Counted from the first letter of the stretch, positions 11,893-20,945 are shown. The stretch: DNA of 64,000 nt from a bacterium (GCA_021780105.1 JAJXZJ010000064.1:241104-305103), one strand, 5' to 3'. Translations and numbers: made by a program. The notes: generated by a model not told the origin, from the sequence alone.

Positions 11893-13395
11893 CTACACTT
11901 CCTGAACGGTGACGTTCCGCCGGACGCCGTTGACGGTGATCGCGAAATGTCGCGCCACGCCGTTGGTGCCAGCGGGTGCCGGGGCCGGGGCCGGAGCGGG
12001 CGGCGGCGTTGGGGCGGCAGCGACCGGCGATGCGGCGGGCGCGGCCGGCTTGGGTTTGTAAAGTGCCTCGACCTGCTGCGGGAACATGGCGAAGAGCACG
12101 GCGGTTTCGTCGCCGTCCGGCAGCTCCTTGGCGCGGAGTTGTTCGCGCAGCTTCGGCATGCCGGGCGGCAGGAGATCGGCCGGCCGTTCGGTGACGGGCT
12201 TCTGGCCGGTTTTCTTCTCGATGATGGCCAGAACTTCCGGATCAATCGGCCCCGGCGTCCTGCCATATTTGCCCAGGGCGATGTCCATCGCCTGCTGGGA
12301 AATGTTTTTCCAACGGCCGAACTTCACATTGAGCATCGCCTGCGTGCCGACGATCTGGGAGGTTGGTGTCACCAGCGGAATGTAACCAAGACAGGCGCGG
12401 ACGTAAGGGATTTCCTTGAGGACCTCGTCGTATTTATCCGCCATGCCAAGCTCCTTGAGCTGCGTGCGGAAGTTGCTCAACATGCCGCCGGGCACCTGGT
12501 AGATGAGAATGTCGGCGTCCACGCGCTCGTTGGCCGGGCCGGTGAATTTGCTCAGTTCCTTGTAAACGCCCGTGAAGTAGGTCTGCAGCTTGTAGAGCGC
12601 GTCGGTGTCGAACTTCGGGCAGCGCGGGTGCCCTTCCAGCATCGCCAGCATGCGCAGCGTGTCCGGCTGGCCGGTGCCGTTGGCGAACGGCGCGATCGAA
12701 ACCTCGACCGTGTCAATGCCCGCCTCGGTGGTCGCCATGTAGGCGGCGGCGCCCAGGCCGGCGGTGTCGTGCGTGTGGAGCGTGATCGGCAGTTTGACGC
12801 GTTTCTTCAATTCGCGGACCAGTTCGGCGGCCACGTAGGGCTTGATCAGGCCCGCCATGTCCTTGATGCCGATCGAATGGCAGCCCATCTTCTCGAGTTC
12901 GACGCCAAGGTTCACAAACGAATCCATCGTGTGGACCGGACTGGTGGTGTAGCAAATCTCGCCGCGGGCGTGCTTGCCGGCCTTCAACACGGCGTTGATG
13001 GCGGTCTTGAGGTTCCGCACGTCGTTGAGGGCGTCGAAAATCCGGAAGATGTCCATGCCGGCACCGGCCGTGCAGTTGACGAATGCCTCGACGACGTCGT
13101 CGGGGAAGCTCGTGTATTGGACGATGTTCTGGCCGCGCAGGAGCATGATGTGCGGTGTGAGGGGCGCGGCCTTTTTCAGCGTGCGCAGGCGCTCAAACGG
13201 ATTCTCATTCAGGAAGCGCAGGCAACTGTCAATCGTCGCCCCGCCCCAGGTTTCCAGACCGGCAAAGCCCAGCTTGTCGAGTTCCGGCGCGGCCGGGAGC
13301 ATTTGCGCGGTGGTCATGCGGGTCGCCGCCAGGGATTGGTGGCCGTCCCGCAGCACGGTGTTGTTGAATTGGACCGGTTTCACAGCTTTTCTCAC
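11893..13395 (-). CDS. pyruvate/oxaloacetate carboxyltransferase (5S-type subunit)
   Basis: Transfers the carboxyl group between carrier biotin and pyruvate/oxaloacetate. The 500 residues show an HMGL-like TIM barrel with LRDGHQSL (Asp17 metal ligand), GIKDMAG (Lys178, the carbamylated-lysine position) and HTHDTAG (His207/His209 metal ligands). A PYC_OADA conserved domain follows. Residues 430-480 are a Pro/Ala linker and the protein stops after FAITVNGVRRNVTVQEV, the first strand of a biotinyl domain, without the lysine motif. The carrier is a separate protein (3436-3783). Start is GTG at 13395, preceded by a GGAAAG-like site. It is the first gene of the methylmalonyl-CoA operon. Confidence 0.9.
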   Translation of the reverse strand: MRKAVKPVQFNNTVLRDGHQSLAATRMTTAQMLPAAPELDKLGFAGLETWGGATIDSCLRFLNENPFERLRTLKKAAPLTPHIMLLRGQNIVQYTSFPDDVVEAFVNCTAGAGMDIFRIFDALNDVRNLKTAINAVLKAGKHARGEICYTTSPVHTMDSFVNLGVELEKMGCHSIGIKDMAGLIKPYVAAELVRELKKRVKLPITLHTHDTAGLGAAAYMATTEAGIDTVEVSIAPFANGTGQPDTLRMLAMLEGHPRCPKFDTDALYKLQTYFTGVYKELSKFTGPANERVDADILIYQVPGGMLSNFRTQLKELGMADKYDEVLKEIPYVRACLGYIPLVTPTSQIVGTQAMLNVKFGRWKNISQQAMDIALGKYGRTPGPIDPEVLAIIEKKTGQKPVTERPADLLPPGMPKLREQLRAKELPDGDETAVLFAMFPQQVEALYKPKPAAPAASPVAAAPTPPPAPAPAPAPAGTNGVARHFAITVNGVRRNVTVQEV

Positions 13396-13406
13396 TTTCC
13401 AGTGGC

Positions 13407-13418
13407 TCGGTTAAACAA
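13407..13418 (-). promoter_or_regulatory. 12-base motif shared with the mce leader (copy 2)
   Basis: Second exact copy of TTGTTTAACCGA (minus strand), about 12 bases upstream of the GTG start of the 5S gene. See the copy at 6336-6347. No known regulator site is recognised. Confidence 0.3.
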
Positions 13419-13855
13419 AGACGGACTGAGTGTGCTTCGTCTTCGGTAAGATGACCCAGACGCGGTTTACTGTAACGATCTTGGCGAAAGCGTCAACAGC
13501 AAGTGAAAACAAAACCGTCGCCGGCATTCGATCCGTTTATGGTCAAACAGTTTCGATTACCCTGTTTTGAACCAGATTCCATGACAAAAAATCGCCGCCG
13601 CTTTGAACAATCCCACCCGCCGGTTGCGTCCAAGTCTCCAGGTCTGGTTGGAAAAAAGCGATAGTTCCTGCGGAACCTCCGGTTAGAGGAAGCCATTCAC
13701 GCCAGACCGCGACTTCCACCGTGCAGGTCACGATCTGCCGGAGGTTCCGCAAACCCACCCGCGGCGGCTCGCCAGGCCGCCCGTCAAAGTAAGAGTTGAA
13801 TCGGTCGGCGGCGAATTTATAGTGGGACATACGCCAGCCACGTCGGCGGCGAACT
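13419..13855. other. divergent intergenic region between methylmalonyl-CoA operon and panD
   Basis: About 440 bases, flanked by divergent operons, so it should hold both promoters. A 95-codon minus-strand open frame (13543-13830) runs through it but resembles nothing and spans an inverted repeat, so I do not call it a gene. No cobalamin riboswitch or other known RNA element is recognised, although the downstream mutase needs B12. Confidence 0.5.
13670..13750. repeat. 13-base perfect inverted repeat
   Basis: GCGGAACCTCCGG at 13670-13682 pairs with CCGGAGGTTCCGC at 13738-13750, with 55 bases between the arms. The arms could form a cruciform or long hairpin, or be the ends of a small dispersed palindromic element. 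No target duplication is apparent beside it. Confidence 0.5.
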
Positions 13856-14218
13856 ATGCAGATTCACCTGTTGAAGTCGAAAATTCACCGCGCGCACGTC
13901 ACGGCGGCGAACGCCAATTACGAAGGCAGTCTCACCATTGCCGCAGATCTCATGGACAAGGTGGGCCTCCGGCCCTACGAACGCATCCTGTGCAGCAACC
14001 TGGCCAACGGTGAGCGGTTTGAAACCTACGCCATCACCGGCGCGCGCGGCTCCGGGGCCATCGTCCTGAACGGCGCCGTCGCCCACCTCGGGAAGGTCGG
14101 TGACCGGCTGACGATCATGAACTTCGCCGTAGTGGACGACACCGAGGCCCCGAACTGGCATCCGCGCGTCATCGTCCTCGGCGAGGGCAACGCCATCGTG
14201 AACGAGCGCGGCCTGTGA
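13856..14218 (+). CDS. panD: aspartate 1-decarboxylase
   Basis: Makes beta-alanine from L-aspartate for pantothenate and coenzyme A. The 120-residue proenzyme starts MQIHLLKSKIHRAHVT and has the self-cleavage site YEGSLTI, where cleavage between Gly24 and Ser25 turns Ser25 into the pyruvoyl cofactor. The downstream NGERFETYAITG and GSGAIVLNGAVAHLGKVGD blocks are family-typical. It is the first gene of a plus-strand group leading into lpxD after 57 bases. The family assignment is secure. Confidence 0.96.
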   Translation: MQIHLLKSKIHRAHVTAANANYEGSLTIAADLMDKVGLRPYERILCSNLANGERFETYAITGARGSGAIVLNGAVAHLGKVGDRLTIMNFAVVDDTEAPNWHPRVIVLGEGNAIVNERGL

Positions 14219-14275
14219 TTTCCCGCCCGGCCACGCCTGCGTCAGCCTGACAACGCCGCCGAGTTCACCCAACCC

Positions 14276-15331
14276 ATGCCATTCACCGCTGCTGAAATCG
14301 CCGCGCACGTCCAGGGGGAGGTCATCGGCGATCCTGCCACTGTGCTGACGGGATTCGCCCCCGCCGACAACGCCCGGCCGGGCGAACTGACCTTCGCCGA
14401 GAACGAGGAATTCTTCGCCCGCGCCTGTCAGAGCGCGGCCAGCGCTGTTCTGGTTGATTGCCGCTTCACCGCTGCCAGCAAGGTGCTCATCCGCGTGCCG
14501 AACGCGCGCATCGCGTTTGCCAGGGTGCTGCCCCTGTTTTTCCCGGAACCCACGTTCGCACCCGGCATTCACCCGACGGCAGTCGTGGCAGCCTCGGCCC
14601 ACGTTGATCCGACCGCTCACATCGGTCCGCACTGCGTTGTCGGCGAATGCACCCGGCTCGGCGCGGGTGTGGTGTTGGAAGGTGGCGACCAGGTTGGCGC
14701 CGAGGTGCAACTCGGCGAGGCCGTGCGGCTGTTTCCAAACGTGACGGTGTATGCCGGCAGCCGGATCGGCGCCCGCGTGCGCATCCACGCCGGCACCGTG
14801 ATCGGCTCCGACGGCTACGGTTACGTCTTTGACGAAGGCCGGCACCGCAAAATCCCGCAAATTGGTTACGTCGTTATTGGCGACGACGTGGAGATCGGCG
14901 CCAACGTCACAATTGATCGCGGTGCGCTGGGGCCAACGGTCATCGGCCGGGGCACCAAGATTGACAACCTCGTTCAAGTGGCCCACAACGTCGTCATCGG
15001 CGAGCACTGTCTGCTCGTGGCGCAGGTGGCCATCGCCGGGAGCGCCAAACTGGGCAACTACGTCACGTTGGCGGGCCAGGTGGGCATCGCGGGGCATTTG
15101 AAAATCGGACACGGAGTCATGGTTGCCGGTCAGAGTGGCGTGATGAACAACATTCCGGATGGCGGGAAGTGGTTCGGCTCGCCGGCCCGCCCCGACCGCG
15201 ACATGAAGCGTCAATATATCGCGCTCGAACACCTGCCCGAATTGCTCAAGCGCGTCGCCGAACTCGAAAAGGAAGTTGCCGCCCTCAAAGCACCGGGCAA
15301 CCAATCCGTCAGCGCAGACGGCCGCCCCTGA
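14276..15331 (+). CDS. lpxD: UDP-3-O-acylglucosamine N-acyltransferase
   Basis: Adds the second acyl chain during lipid A synthesis, so the organism makes an LPS-type outer membrane. The 351-residue protein has an N-terminal LpxD domain (DNARPGELTFAENEEF). A left-handed hexapeptide beta-helix follows, with HPTAVVAASAHVDPTAHIGP and GSDGYGYVFDEG. The catalytic histidine is in the NLVQVAHNVVIGEHCLL block. The C-terminus is a helix with charged repeats (LLKRVAELEKEVAALKA), as is usual. Length is normal for the family. Confidence 0.96.
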   Translation: MPFTAAEIAAHVQGEVIGDPATVLTGFAPADNARPGELTFAENEEFFARACQSAASAVLVDCRFTAASKVLIRVPNARIAFARVLPLFFPEPTFAPGIHPTAVVAASAHVDPTAHIGPHCVVGECTRLGAGVVLEGGDQVGAEVQLGEAVRLFPNVTVYAGSRIGARVRIHAGTVIGSDGYGYVFDEGRHRKIPQIGYVVIGDDVEIGANVTIDRGALGPTVIGRGTKIDNLVQVAHNVVIGEHCLLVAQVAIAGSAKLGNYVTLAGQVGIAGHLKIGHGVMVAGQSGVMNNIPDGGKWFGSPARPDRDMKRQYIALEHLPELLKRVAELEKEVAALKAPGNQSVSADGRP

Positions 15332-15339
15332 GTCCTGGC

Positions 15340-15645
15340 TCAGGCCGTGCGCCGGCGCAGCCGCACCACGGTCGCGCCCGCGCCGCTGAACAGTTCGCTG
15401 TCGAGATGGAACGCGACCACTTCCGGATGCCGCGCCAGCAACGCGTGGACCGTTCGCTTGAGCGCGCCGATGCCCTTGCCGTGAATGATGCGGACCTCGT
15501 GGATGCCGTGTTCCTGGCACGCGGCCAGATAATCGTTCACCAGGTCCTTCACCTGCGGCGGCGGAAAGGCGTGCAGGTCCAGCGTGCCGTCAATCGGCAG
15601 CGGCACCGGCTCCGACGGAAATGCGTTGGAATCGTCTTCAGCCAT
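15340..15645 (-). CDS. stand-alone Smr-domain protein
   Basis: About 101 residues from the ATG at 15645 (MAEDDSNAFP). It has the two Smr signatures: LDLHAFPP near residue 20 and IHGKGIGALK near residue 60. Smr domains are small nucleases or nucleic-acid-binding modules, found also at the C-terminus of MutS2. Here the domain stands alone. The gene is convergent with lpxD (8-base gap) and divergent from the pabBC fusion. The target nucleic acid is unknown. Confidence 0.85.
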   Translation of the reverse strand: MAEDDSNAFPSEPVPLPIDGTLDLHAFPPPQVKDLVNDYLAACQEHGIHEVRIIHGKGIGALKRTVHALLARHPEVVAFHLDSELFSGAGATVVRLRRRTA

Positions 15646-15742
15646 GGTGAAAGCTGACTTGCATCCGACCGGCGCAACGATAACGGTCTGCTGGACAATA
15701 CGCCAGTGTCCGGCGGCGGCATGATATAGATTCCGTTCAATC

Positions 15743-17581
15743 ATGGACGATTCCGACCAGCCAGGCTTTGCGGCGCCGGCCGCCGGCGATGTGGTTATCC
15801 ACGATGCCGCGCGGAGGCGCTGGCTGCGCCTGGCCAGGCCGGTGGAAATTCACGCGGCTGACCGCCTGGAGCAGGTTGTGCCGGCGCTGGCGCGCATCGA
15901 ACAGCGCGTCCGGGAAGCCGGCGGCTATGCCGCCGGCTTTGTCAGCTACGAGGCCGCGCCGGCCTTCGATCCGGCACTCGCAGTGCAAACTGGCGCCGCG
16001 TTTCCGCTCGTCTGGTTCGGCCTCTATGCGCAGGCGGAGGAAGTGGTGCTGCCGCCACCGCGCGATCCGACCGCCGGCGACTCGCTGTCCTGGACCGCCC
16101 CGGTTTCTCCGGATCGCTACCGCCTCGCGCTGGACCGGATCAAACATTACATCCGCGCCGGCCATACGTATCAGGTCAATTTCACGTTCCGGCTGACGGC
16201 GCCGTTCGCCGGCGACCCGTGGGAATTGTTCCTCCGGATGACCTCCGCGCAGAGCGGCCTTTACGGAGCGTTCCTCAACACGGGCGAATGGGCGGTCTGC
16301 TGCGCCTCGCCGGAGCTGTTTTTCCAGCGCGCCGGCAATCAACTCACCTGCCGCCCGATGAAAGGAACCGCCGCGCGCGGTCTGACCACGGCCGCCGACC
16401 GCCGGCGCCGCGACTGGCTGCAAACCTCCGCCAAAAACCGCGCCGAAAACGTCATGATCGTGGACATGGTCCGCAACGACCTCGGCCGGATCGCCCGGAA
16501 CGGCACCGTGCTGACGCGCGATTTGTTCACGGTCGAACAATATCCGACCGTCTGGCAGATGACCGCCACCGTCACCGCTGAAAGCCAGGCGGGCCTGGTC
16601 GAAATTTTCCGGGCGCTCTTCCCGCCCGCCTCCATCACCGGCGCGCCGAAACCACGCACGATGCAACTGATCGCCGAACTGGAGGACTCGCCGCGGAAAC
16701 TCTACTCCGGCACCATCGGCCTCATCACGCCCGGCGGCGACGCGCAATTCAACGTGGCCATCCGCACGGCGCTGGTGGAGCCGGCACAGGCGCGGATCGA
16801 ATACGGCGTCGGCGGCGGCATTGTCTGGGATTCGCGCGCCGACGACGAGTTCGCCGAATGCCAGACCAAGGCGGCCATTCTCACCCGCCGGCAACCGGCG
16901 TTCCGCCTGCTGGAATCGTTGCTCTGGACGCCGGCGGAAGGCTGCTTCCTGCTCGACGCGCATCTGCAGCGGTTGCTCGCCTCGGCCGAATATTTCTCCT
17001 TTCGCGCCGACGCCGAAGCCATCCGCGCTCAACTGCTCGCCTTCGCCGCCGCCCTCCCGCCCCGGCCGCACAAAATCCGGGCCTTGCTCACGCGCGCCGG
17101 TGTGCTCACCTGCGAGGCCGCGCCGATTGAAATGGACGAGCCGGCCCAGGTTTTACGCGTGCGCCTCGCTGTCGCCCCCGTGGATGCGGACGATGTTTTT
17201 CTCTACCACAAGACGACACACCGCGCGGTTTACGACCAAGCCCGGCAGCAGGCGCCGGGCGGCGACGACGTGCTGCTCTGGAACGAGCGCGGCGAACTGA
17301 CCGAGTTCACGAACGCCAACCTGGTGGCCGAGTTGGACGGCCGGCTTTACACGCCGCCGGTCGCGTGCGGCCTGCTGGCGGGCACGTTTCGCGGCTGGCT
17401 GCTCGACGAAAAGCAGGTCGAAGAACGCGTGATTCGCCGGGATGAATTGGCGTCAATCGCCCGCCTGTTTTGGGTCAACTCCGTCCGCCGCAGCCGCGTC
17501 GCCCAACTGGAAGCCGCCGGCAGCCTTGCCCCGCCGAAGCCAGCCGCCTGCGATCGGCCGGTGGTCATTCCGCCCGAATGA
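15743..17581 (+). CDS. pabBC: aminodeoxychorismate synthase component I fused to aminodeoxychorismate lyase (PabB-PabC)
   Basis: Makes 4-aminobenzoate for folate. Residues 1-380 are the chorismate-binding PabB domain: PMKGTAAR with the active-site lysine, NRAENVMIVDMVRNDLGRI, SITGAPKPRTMQLIAELE and GGGIVWDSRADDEF. Residues 390-600 are a class-IV PLP fold as in PabC, with the PLP lysine in LYHKTTHRAVYD and the block LLWNERGELTEFTNANL. Both active sites appear intact, so one polypeptide covers two steps; a separate glutaminase (PabA) is still needed and is not in this window. The fusion is known from other bacteria. Confidence 0.92.
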   Translation: MDDSDQPGFAAPAAGDVVIHDAARRRWLRLARPVEIHAADRLEQVVPALARIEQRVREAGGYAAGFVSYEAAPAFDPALAVQTGAAFPLVWFGLYAQAEEVVLPPPRDPTAGDSLSWTAPVSPDRYRLALDRIKHYIRAGHTYQVNFTFRLTAPFAGDPWELFLRMTSAQSGLYGAFLNTGEWAVCCASPELFFQRAGNQLTCRPMKGTAARGLTTAADRRRRDWLQTSAKNRAENVMIVDMVRNDLGRIARNGTVLTRDLFTVEQYPTVWQMTATVTAESQAGLVEIFRALFPPASITGAPKPRTMQLIAELEDSPRKLYSGTIGLITPGGDAQFNVAIRTALVEPAQARIEYGVGGGIVWDSRADDEFAECQTKAAILTRRQPAFRLLESLLWTPAEGCFLLDAHLQRLLASAEYFSFRADAEAIRAQLLAFAAALPPRPHKIRALLTRAGVLTCEAAPIEMDEPAQVLRVRLAVAPVDADDVFLYHKTTHRAVYDQARQQAPGGDDVLLWNERGELTEFTNANLVAELDGRLYTPPVACGLLAGTFRGWLLDEKQVEERVIRRDELASIARLFWVNSVRRSRVAQLEAAGSLAPPKPAACDRPVVIPPE

Positions 17582-17666
17582 ATCGCGCGGCACGCTTCGC
17601 CGTTGCGCCGGCCGGCGGCGCGTCTTACGCTCGGTCACAGTCATCGCCGCGAATAACAAACCGCCC

Positions 17667-18794
17667 ATGGAACTGTCCATCGTCATGCCGTGCCTGAACG
17701 AAGCCGACACGATTGCGGCCTGCGTCGGCAAGGCGTTGCGCAGCCTGGCCGCGCTCGGCGTCGAAGGCGAGGTGATCGTCGCCGACAACGGCAGCACGGA
17801 CGGCTCGCCGGAACTGGCCGCCGCCGCCGGCGCACGGGTGGTGCCGGTGCCGGCACGCGGCTACGGCAGCGCGCTCATGGGCGGGATCGAGGCCGCGCAC
17901 GGCCGGTTCATTTTGATGGGCGACGCCGACGACAGCTACGATTTTGCGGCCATCGAACCGTTTCTCGCCAAACTTCGTGACGGCTGGGAGCTGGTGCAGG
18001 GCTGCCGGTTGCCCGCGGGTGGCGGACGGGTTTTGCCCGGCGCCATGCCGCCGCTGCACCGCTGGGTGGGCAATCCGCTGTTCACCGCGCTGGCCCGCTG
18101 GTGGTTCGGCTCACCGGTCCACGACACCAATTGCGGTCTGCGCGCCTTCACGAAGGATCTTTACCGCCGGCTCGACCAGCGCTGCACCGGCATGGAATTC
18201 GCCAACGAAATGCTGATCAAGGCCAGCCTCGCCCATGTGCGCATCGCCGAGGTGCCGATCACATTGCACCGGGACGGCCGCAAGGCTCACCGGCCGCACC
18301 TCCGCACGTTCCGCGACGGCTGGCGCACGCTGCGCTTCTACCTGCTCTATTGCCCGCGCTGGCTGTTTCTCGTCCCCGGCCTCGGTCTCATGCTGCTCGG
18401 CCTGGCCGGCTACGCGCTCGCGTGGCAGGCCCGCCCCGGCACCGTGTTGATCGTGCTCGCGAGCCTGTTGCTGCTCTGCGGCTATCAATCCGTCCTCTTC
18501 GCGTTCCTGACGAAAGCCTTTGCGATCAACGAAGGCTTGCTGCCGATGAACCGCCGCATGGCCACGTTCTTTCGCATGATGACGCTGGAACGCGGCCTCG
18601 TCGCCGGCGCGCTGGCGCTGCTCCTCGGCGTCGTGGGTCTGGTGGTCGCGTGGTTGGATCTGCCCGGCAACGCCGGAGTCGAGCCCGGTGAAATGCTGAA
18701 GCTCGCGATCCCCGCGGCCACGCTCGCCACGCTCGGCTTCCAGACCGTGCTCTTCAGCTTCTTCGCCAGCCTGCTGGGCATGCACCGCCGATGA
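17667..18794 (+). CDS. family 2 glycosyltransferase, dolichol-phosphate-mannose-synthase-like, with C-terminal membrane helices
   Basis: About 375 residues from the ATG at 17667 (MELSIVMPCLNEADTI). It has a GT-A fold: the nucleotide-binding DNGSTDGS and the metal-binding GDADDSYD near residues 85-92. Four hydrophobic segments follow after residue 225 (for example LGLMLLGLAGYALAW and LVAGALALLLGVVGLVVAW). This plan fits a membrane-anchored transferase that charges a polyprenyl phosphate or builds envelope glycan. Its stop overlaps the next start by 4 bases, coupling it to the methyltransferase. Donor and acceptor cannot be read from sequence. Confidence 0.85.
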   Translation: MELSIVMPCLNEADTIAACVGKALRSLAALGVEGEVIVADNGSTDGSPELAAAAGARVVPVPARGYGSALMGGIEAAHGRFILMGDADDSYDFAAIEPFLAKLRDGWELVQGCRLPAGGGRVLPGAMPPLHRWVGNPLFTALARWWFGSPVHDTNCGLRAFTKDLYRRLDQRCTGMEFANEMLIKASLAHVRIAEVPITLHRDGRKAHRPHLRTFRDGWRTLRFYLLYCPRWLFLVPGLGLMLLGLAGYALAWQARPGTVLIVLASLLLLCGYQSVLFAFLTKAFAINEGLLPMNRRMATFFRMMTLERGLVAGALALLLGVVGLVVAWLDLPGNAGVEPGEMLKLAIPAATLATLGFQTVLFSFFASLLGMHRR

Positions 18795-19519
18795 ACCCGC
18801 CCCCCGGCAACGCGGAATTCGATCCCTTCGCGGCGGACTACGACGCCGCCCTCGCCTGCGGTCTGCGGCTCGCCGGCGAGGACCGTGATTTCTTCGCCCG
18901 CGGCCGGGTCGCGTGGCTGGCGCGCTGTCTCCGCGACCATAAAAAAAACATCCGCGCCGTGCTCGACTTCGGCTGCGGCGACGGCGCGGCGACGGCATTG
19001 CTCCAGCAGCTCGCGGAAAATCCCTCCGTCACCGGCGTGGACGTTTCGCCGGCGAGCCTCGCCGTGGCGCGGGAACGGCACGCGGCGGAGCAAGTCACCT
19101 TTTGCGCGCCGGACGAGTTGGGCGCCGGCGCCCGCTTCGACCTCGCCTTCTGCAATGGCGTGTTTCACCACATCCCACCGGCCGAGCGGCCCGCGGCACT
19201 TGCCCGCGTGTTCGCGGCGCTCCGGCCCGGCGGCTGGTTCGCGCTGTGGGAAAACAACCCGTGGAACCCCGGCACGCGCCTGATCATGCGCCGGGTGGCG
19301 TTCGATCGCGACGCCGTCCTGCTTTGGCCGGTGACGGCACGGCGCCTCCTGCGCGCGGCCGGCTTCGTGGTCCGGCGGACGGATTTCCGCTTCATTTTCC
19401 CGCGGTGGCTGCGCGGCTTACGTCCGCTCGAAACACCGTTGCACCGGCTGCCGCTCGGCGGGCAATACCAGGTGCTCGCGCAAAAACCGGCTTTCCCCGC
19501 GCCGCCCGGCGGGCGATAA
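18791..19519 (+). CDS. class I SAM-dependent methyltransferase
   Basis: A 242-residue protein with the Rossmann SAM-binding motif I (VLDFGCGDGAATALL), acidic motif II (VTGVDVSPASLAVAR) and the post-motif block FDLAFCNGVFHHIPPAER, then RPGGWFALWENNPWNPGTR. It is similar to small-molecule or lipid/glycan methyltransferases. Translational coupling with the upstream GT2 gene suggests both modify one glycan or lipid product. The substrate is unknown. Confidence 0.85.
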   Translation: MNPPPGNAEFDPFAADYDAALACGLRLAGEDRDFFARGRVAWLARCLRDHKKNIRAVLDFGCGDGAATALLQQLAENPSVTGVDVSPASLAVARERHAAEQVTFCAPDELGAGARFDLAFCNGVFHHIPPAERPAALARVFAALRPGGWFALWENNPWNPGTRLIMRRVAFDRDAVLLWPVTARRLLRAAGFVVRRTDFRFIFPRWLRGLRPLETPLHRLPLGGQYQVLAQKPAFPAPPGGR

Positions 19520-19529
19520 CTCCCGCGCC

Positions 19530-20837
19530 ATGCTGAACTACTTCTGGCTCGCGCTGGTGCTGCTCGCCGTCGTCCTCGGCGGGCTGGACGGCCGGTTCAA
19601 GGAACTGACCGACGCCGCGTTCACTTCAGCCAAAAGCGCCGTGATGGACATCGCGTTGCCGCTGGCGGGCATCATGGCGTTGTGGCTGGGCGTGATGCGC
19701 CTGGCCGAGCGCGCCGGCATGGTGCGCGCGCTGGCGCGCGCGCTGCGGCCGGTCATGCGCCGGCTCTTCCCCGACGTGCCGGCGGACCATCCGGCGATGG
19801 GCGCGATGCTCATGAACATGGCGGCGAACCTGCTCGGCCTCGCCAACGCTGCCACGCCGCTGGGCTTGCGGGCCATGAACGACCTTGAATCGCTCAACCC
19901 GCATCCGGGCACCGCGACCAACGCAATGTGCACCTTCCTCGCGATCAACACCGCCTCAATCCAGCTCCTGCCCGCCACCGCCATCGGCATCATGGCGGCC
20001 GCCGGCGGGAAGAACCCCACGGCCATCGTCGGCACCACGGTGCTGGCCAGCGCGTGCGCCGTGACCGTCGGCGTCACGGCGGCGAAGACGCTGGAAAAAC
20101 TCCCCTTTTTTCGCGTAACGGAAACCGCGTCGGGCAAACGCTGCGCGCCACCAACCGCCGCCCCCGAACCGGTCACGCCGGAGGCAAAGCCACTGCCCGC
20201 CTGGGGCTGGCCGGTGCTCGTGCTGTTGCTGGCCTTGTTCGGATTCTTTTTTGCCCGGTTGACACAAACCGGCACGGCCACCGGGCAACCGTTTATTCTG
20301 CGCGGCGTGAACACGGTTTCACTGCTGGCGATTCCGTTTCTATTAGCGCTTTTTCCGCTCTACGCGGCGCTGCGCGGCGTAAGGGTCTATGAGGAGTTCG
20401 TCGAGGGCGCGAAGGAAGGCTTCCAGGTCGCCGTGCGCATCATTCCGTTTCTCGTGGCCATGCTGGTGGCGATCGGCATGTTCCGCGCGGCCGGCGGCGT
20501 GGATCTGCTGGCCCGCGCATTGCGGCCGGCGCTCAACGTGATCGGCTTTCCCACCGACCTTCTGCCGATGGCCCTCACCCGGCCGTTGAGCGGCAGCGCG
20601 ACGATCGGCCTCTTCGCCGACCTCGTGAAAAGCCACGGTCCGGACAGCCTGGTGACGCGCATGGGCGGCACGCTTCTCGGCAGCACCGAAACCACGTTCT
20701 ATGTGCTGGCCGTTTATTTCGGCGCGGTGGCGGTGCAGCGAACCCGCCACGCGGTGGCCGTCGGTTTGCTGGCCGACCTGACCGGCATGCTCGCCGCCGT
20801 GACGATTTGCCGGCTGGTGTTCGGCGGGGCGTGGTAA
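19530..20837 (+). CDS. SpmA-SpmB fusion, nucleoside-recognition (Gate) domain membrane protein
   Basis: A 435-residue membrane protein. The N-terminal half is like spore maturation protein A (PLAGIMALWLGVMRLAERAG, MNMAANLLGLANAATPLGLR, MCTFLAINTASIQLLP). The C-terminal half is like SpmB (EFVEGAKEGFQVAVRIIPFL, TRPLSGSATIGLFADLVKSH, GSTETTFYVLAVYFGAVAVQ). Each half has a Gate domain, separated near residue 205-225 by a variable linker. In Bacillus SpmA and SpmB are separate and act in spore core dehydration; the fused form occurs in many non-sporulating Gram-negatives, where its role is unclear. Confidence 0.85.
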   Translation: MLNYFWLALVLLAVVLGGLDGRFKELTDAAFTSAKSAVMDIALPLAGIMALWLGVMRLAERAGMVRALARALRPVMRRLFPDVPADHPAMGAMLMNMAANLLGLANAATPLGLRAMNDLESLNPHPGTATNAMCTFLAINTASIQLLPATAIGIMAAAGGKNPTAIVGTTVLASACAVTVGVTAAKTLEKLPFFRVTETASGKRCAPPTAAPEPVTPEAKPLPAWGWPVLVLLLALFGFFFARLTQTGTATGQPFILRGVNTVSLLAIPFLLALFPLYAALRGVRVYEEFVEGAKEGFQVAVRIIPFLVAMLVAIGMFRAAGGVDLLARALRPALNVIGFPTDLLPMALTRPLSGSATIGLFADLVKSHGPDSLVTRMGGTLLGSTETTFYVLAVYFGAVAVQRTRHAVAVGLLADLTGMLAAVTICRLVFGGAW

Positions 20838-20945
20838 GTCGTATCACCAAGCGAGCGACCACCAGCAGGCCCGCATCGTTGTGGATGCCGGCGGCAGCAA
20901 GACAGACACGAACCCACGCTGCCCGCCCATCGGACGTGGGCGAAG

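Noticed and set aside
9766..13449. 1,227-codon plus-strand open frame opposite mutA and the 5S gene
   Set aside because: Arg/His/Gly-rich antisense shadow of high-G+C coding DNA; no domain, while the opposite strand encodes full-length known enzymes.
13543..13830. 95-codon minus-strand frame between the 5S gene and panD
   Set aside because: Spans an inverted repeat in a promoter region and resembles no family.
13419..13855. Cobalamin riboswitch upstream of the B12-dependent mutase operon
   Set aside because: Looked for a B12-box-like sequence and paired arms of a cobalamin riboswitch; only a simple inverted repeat was found.
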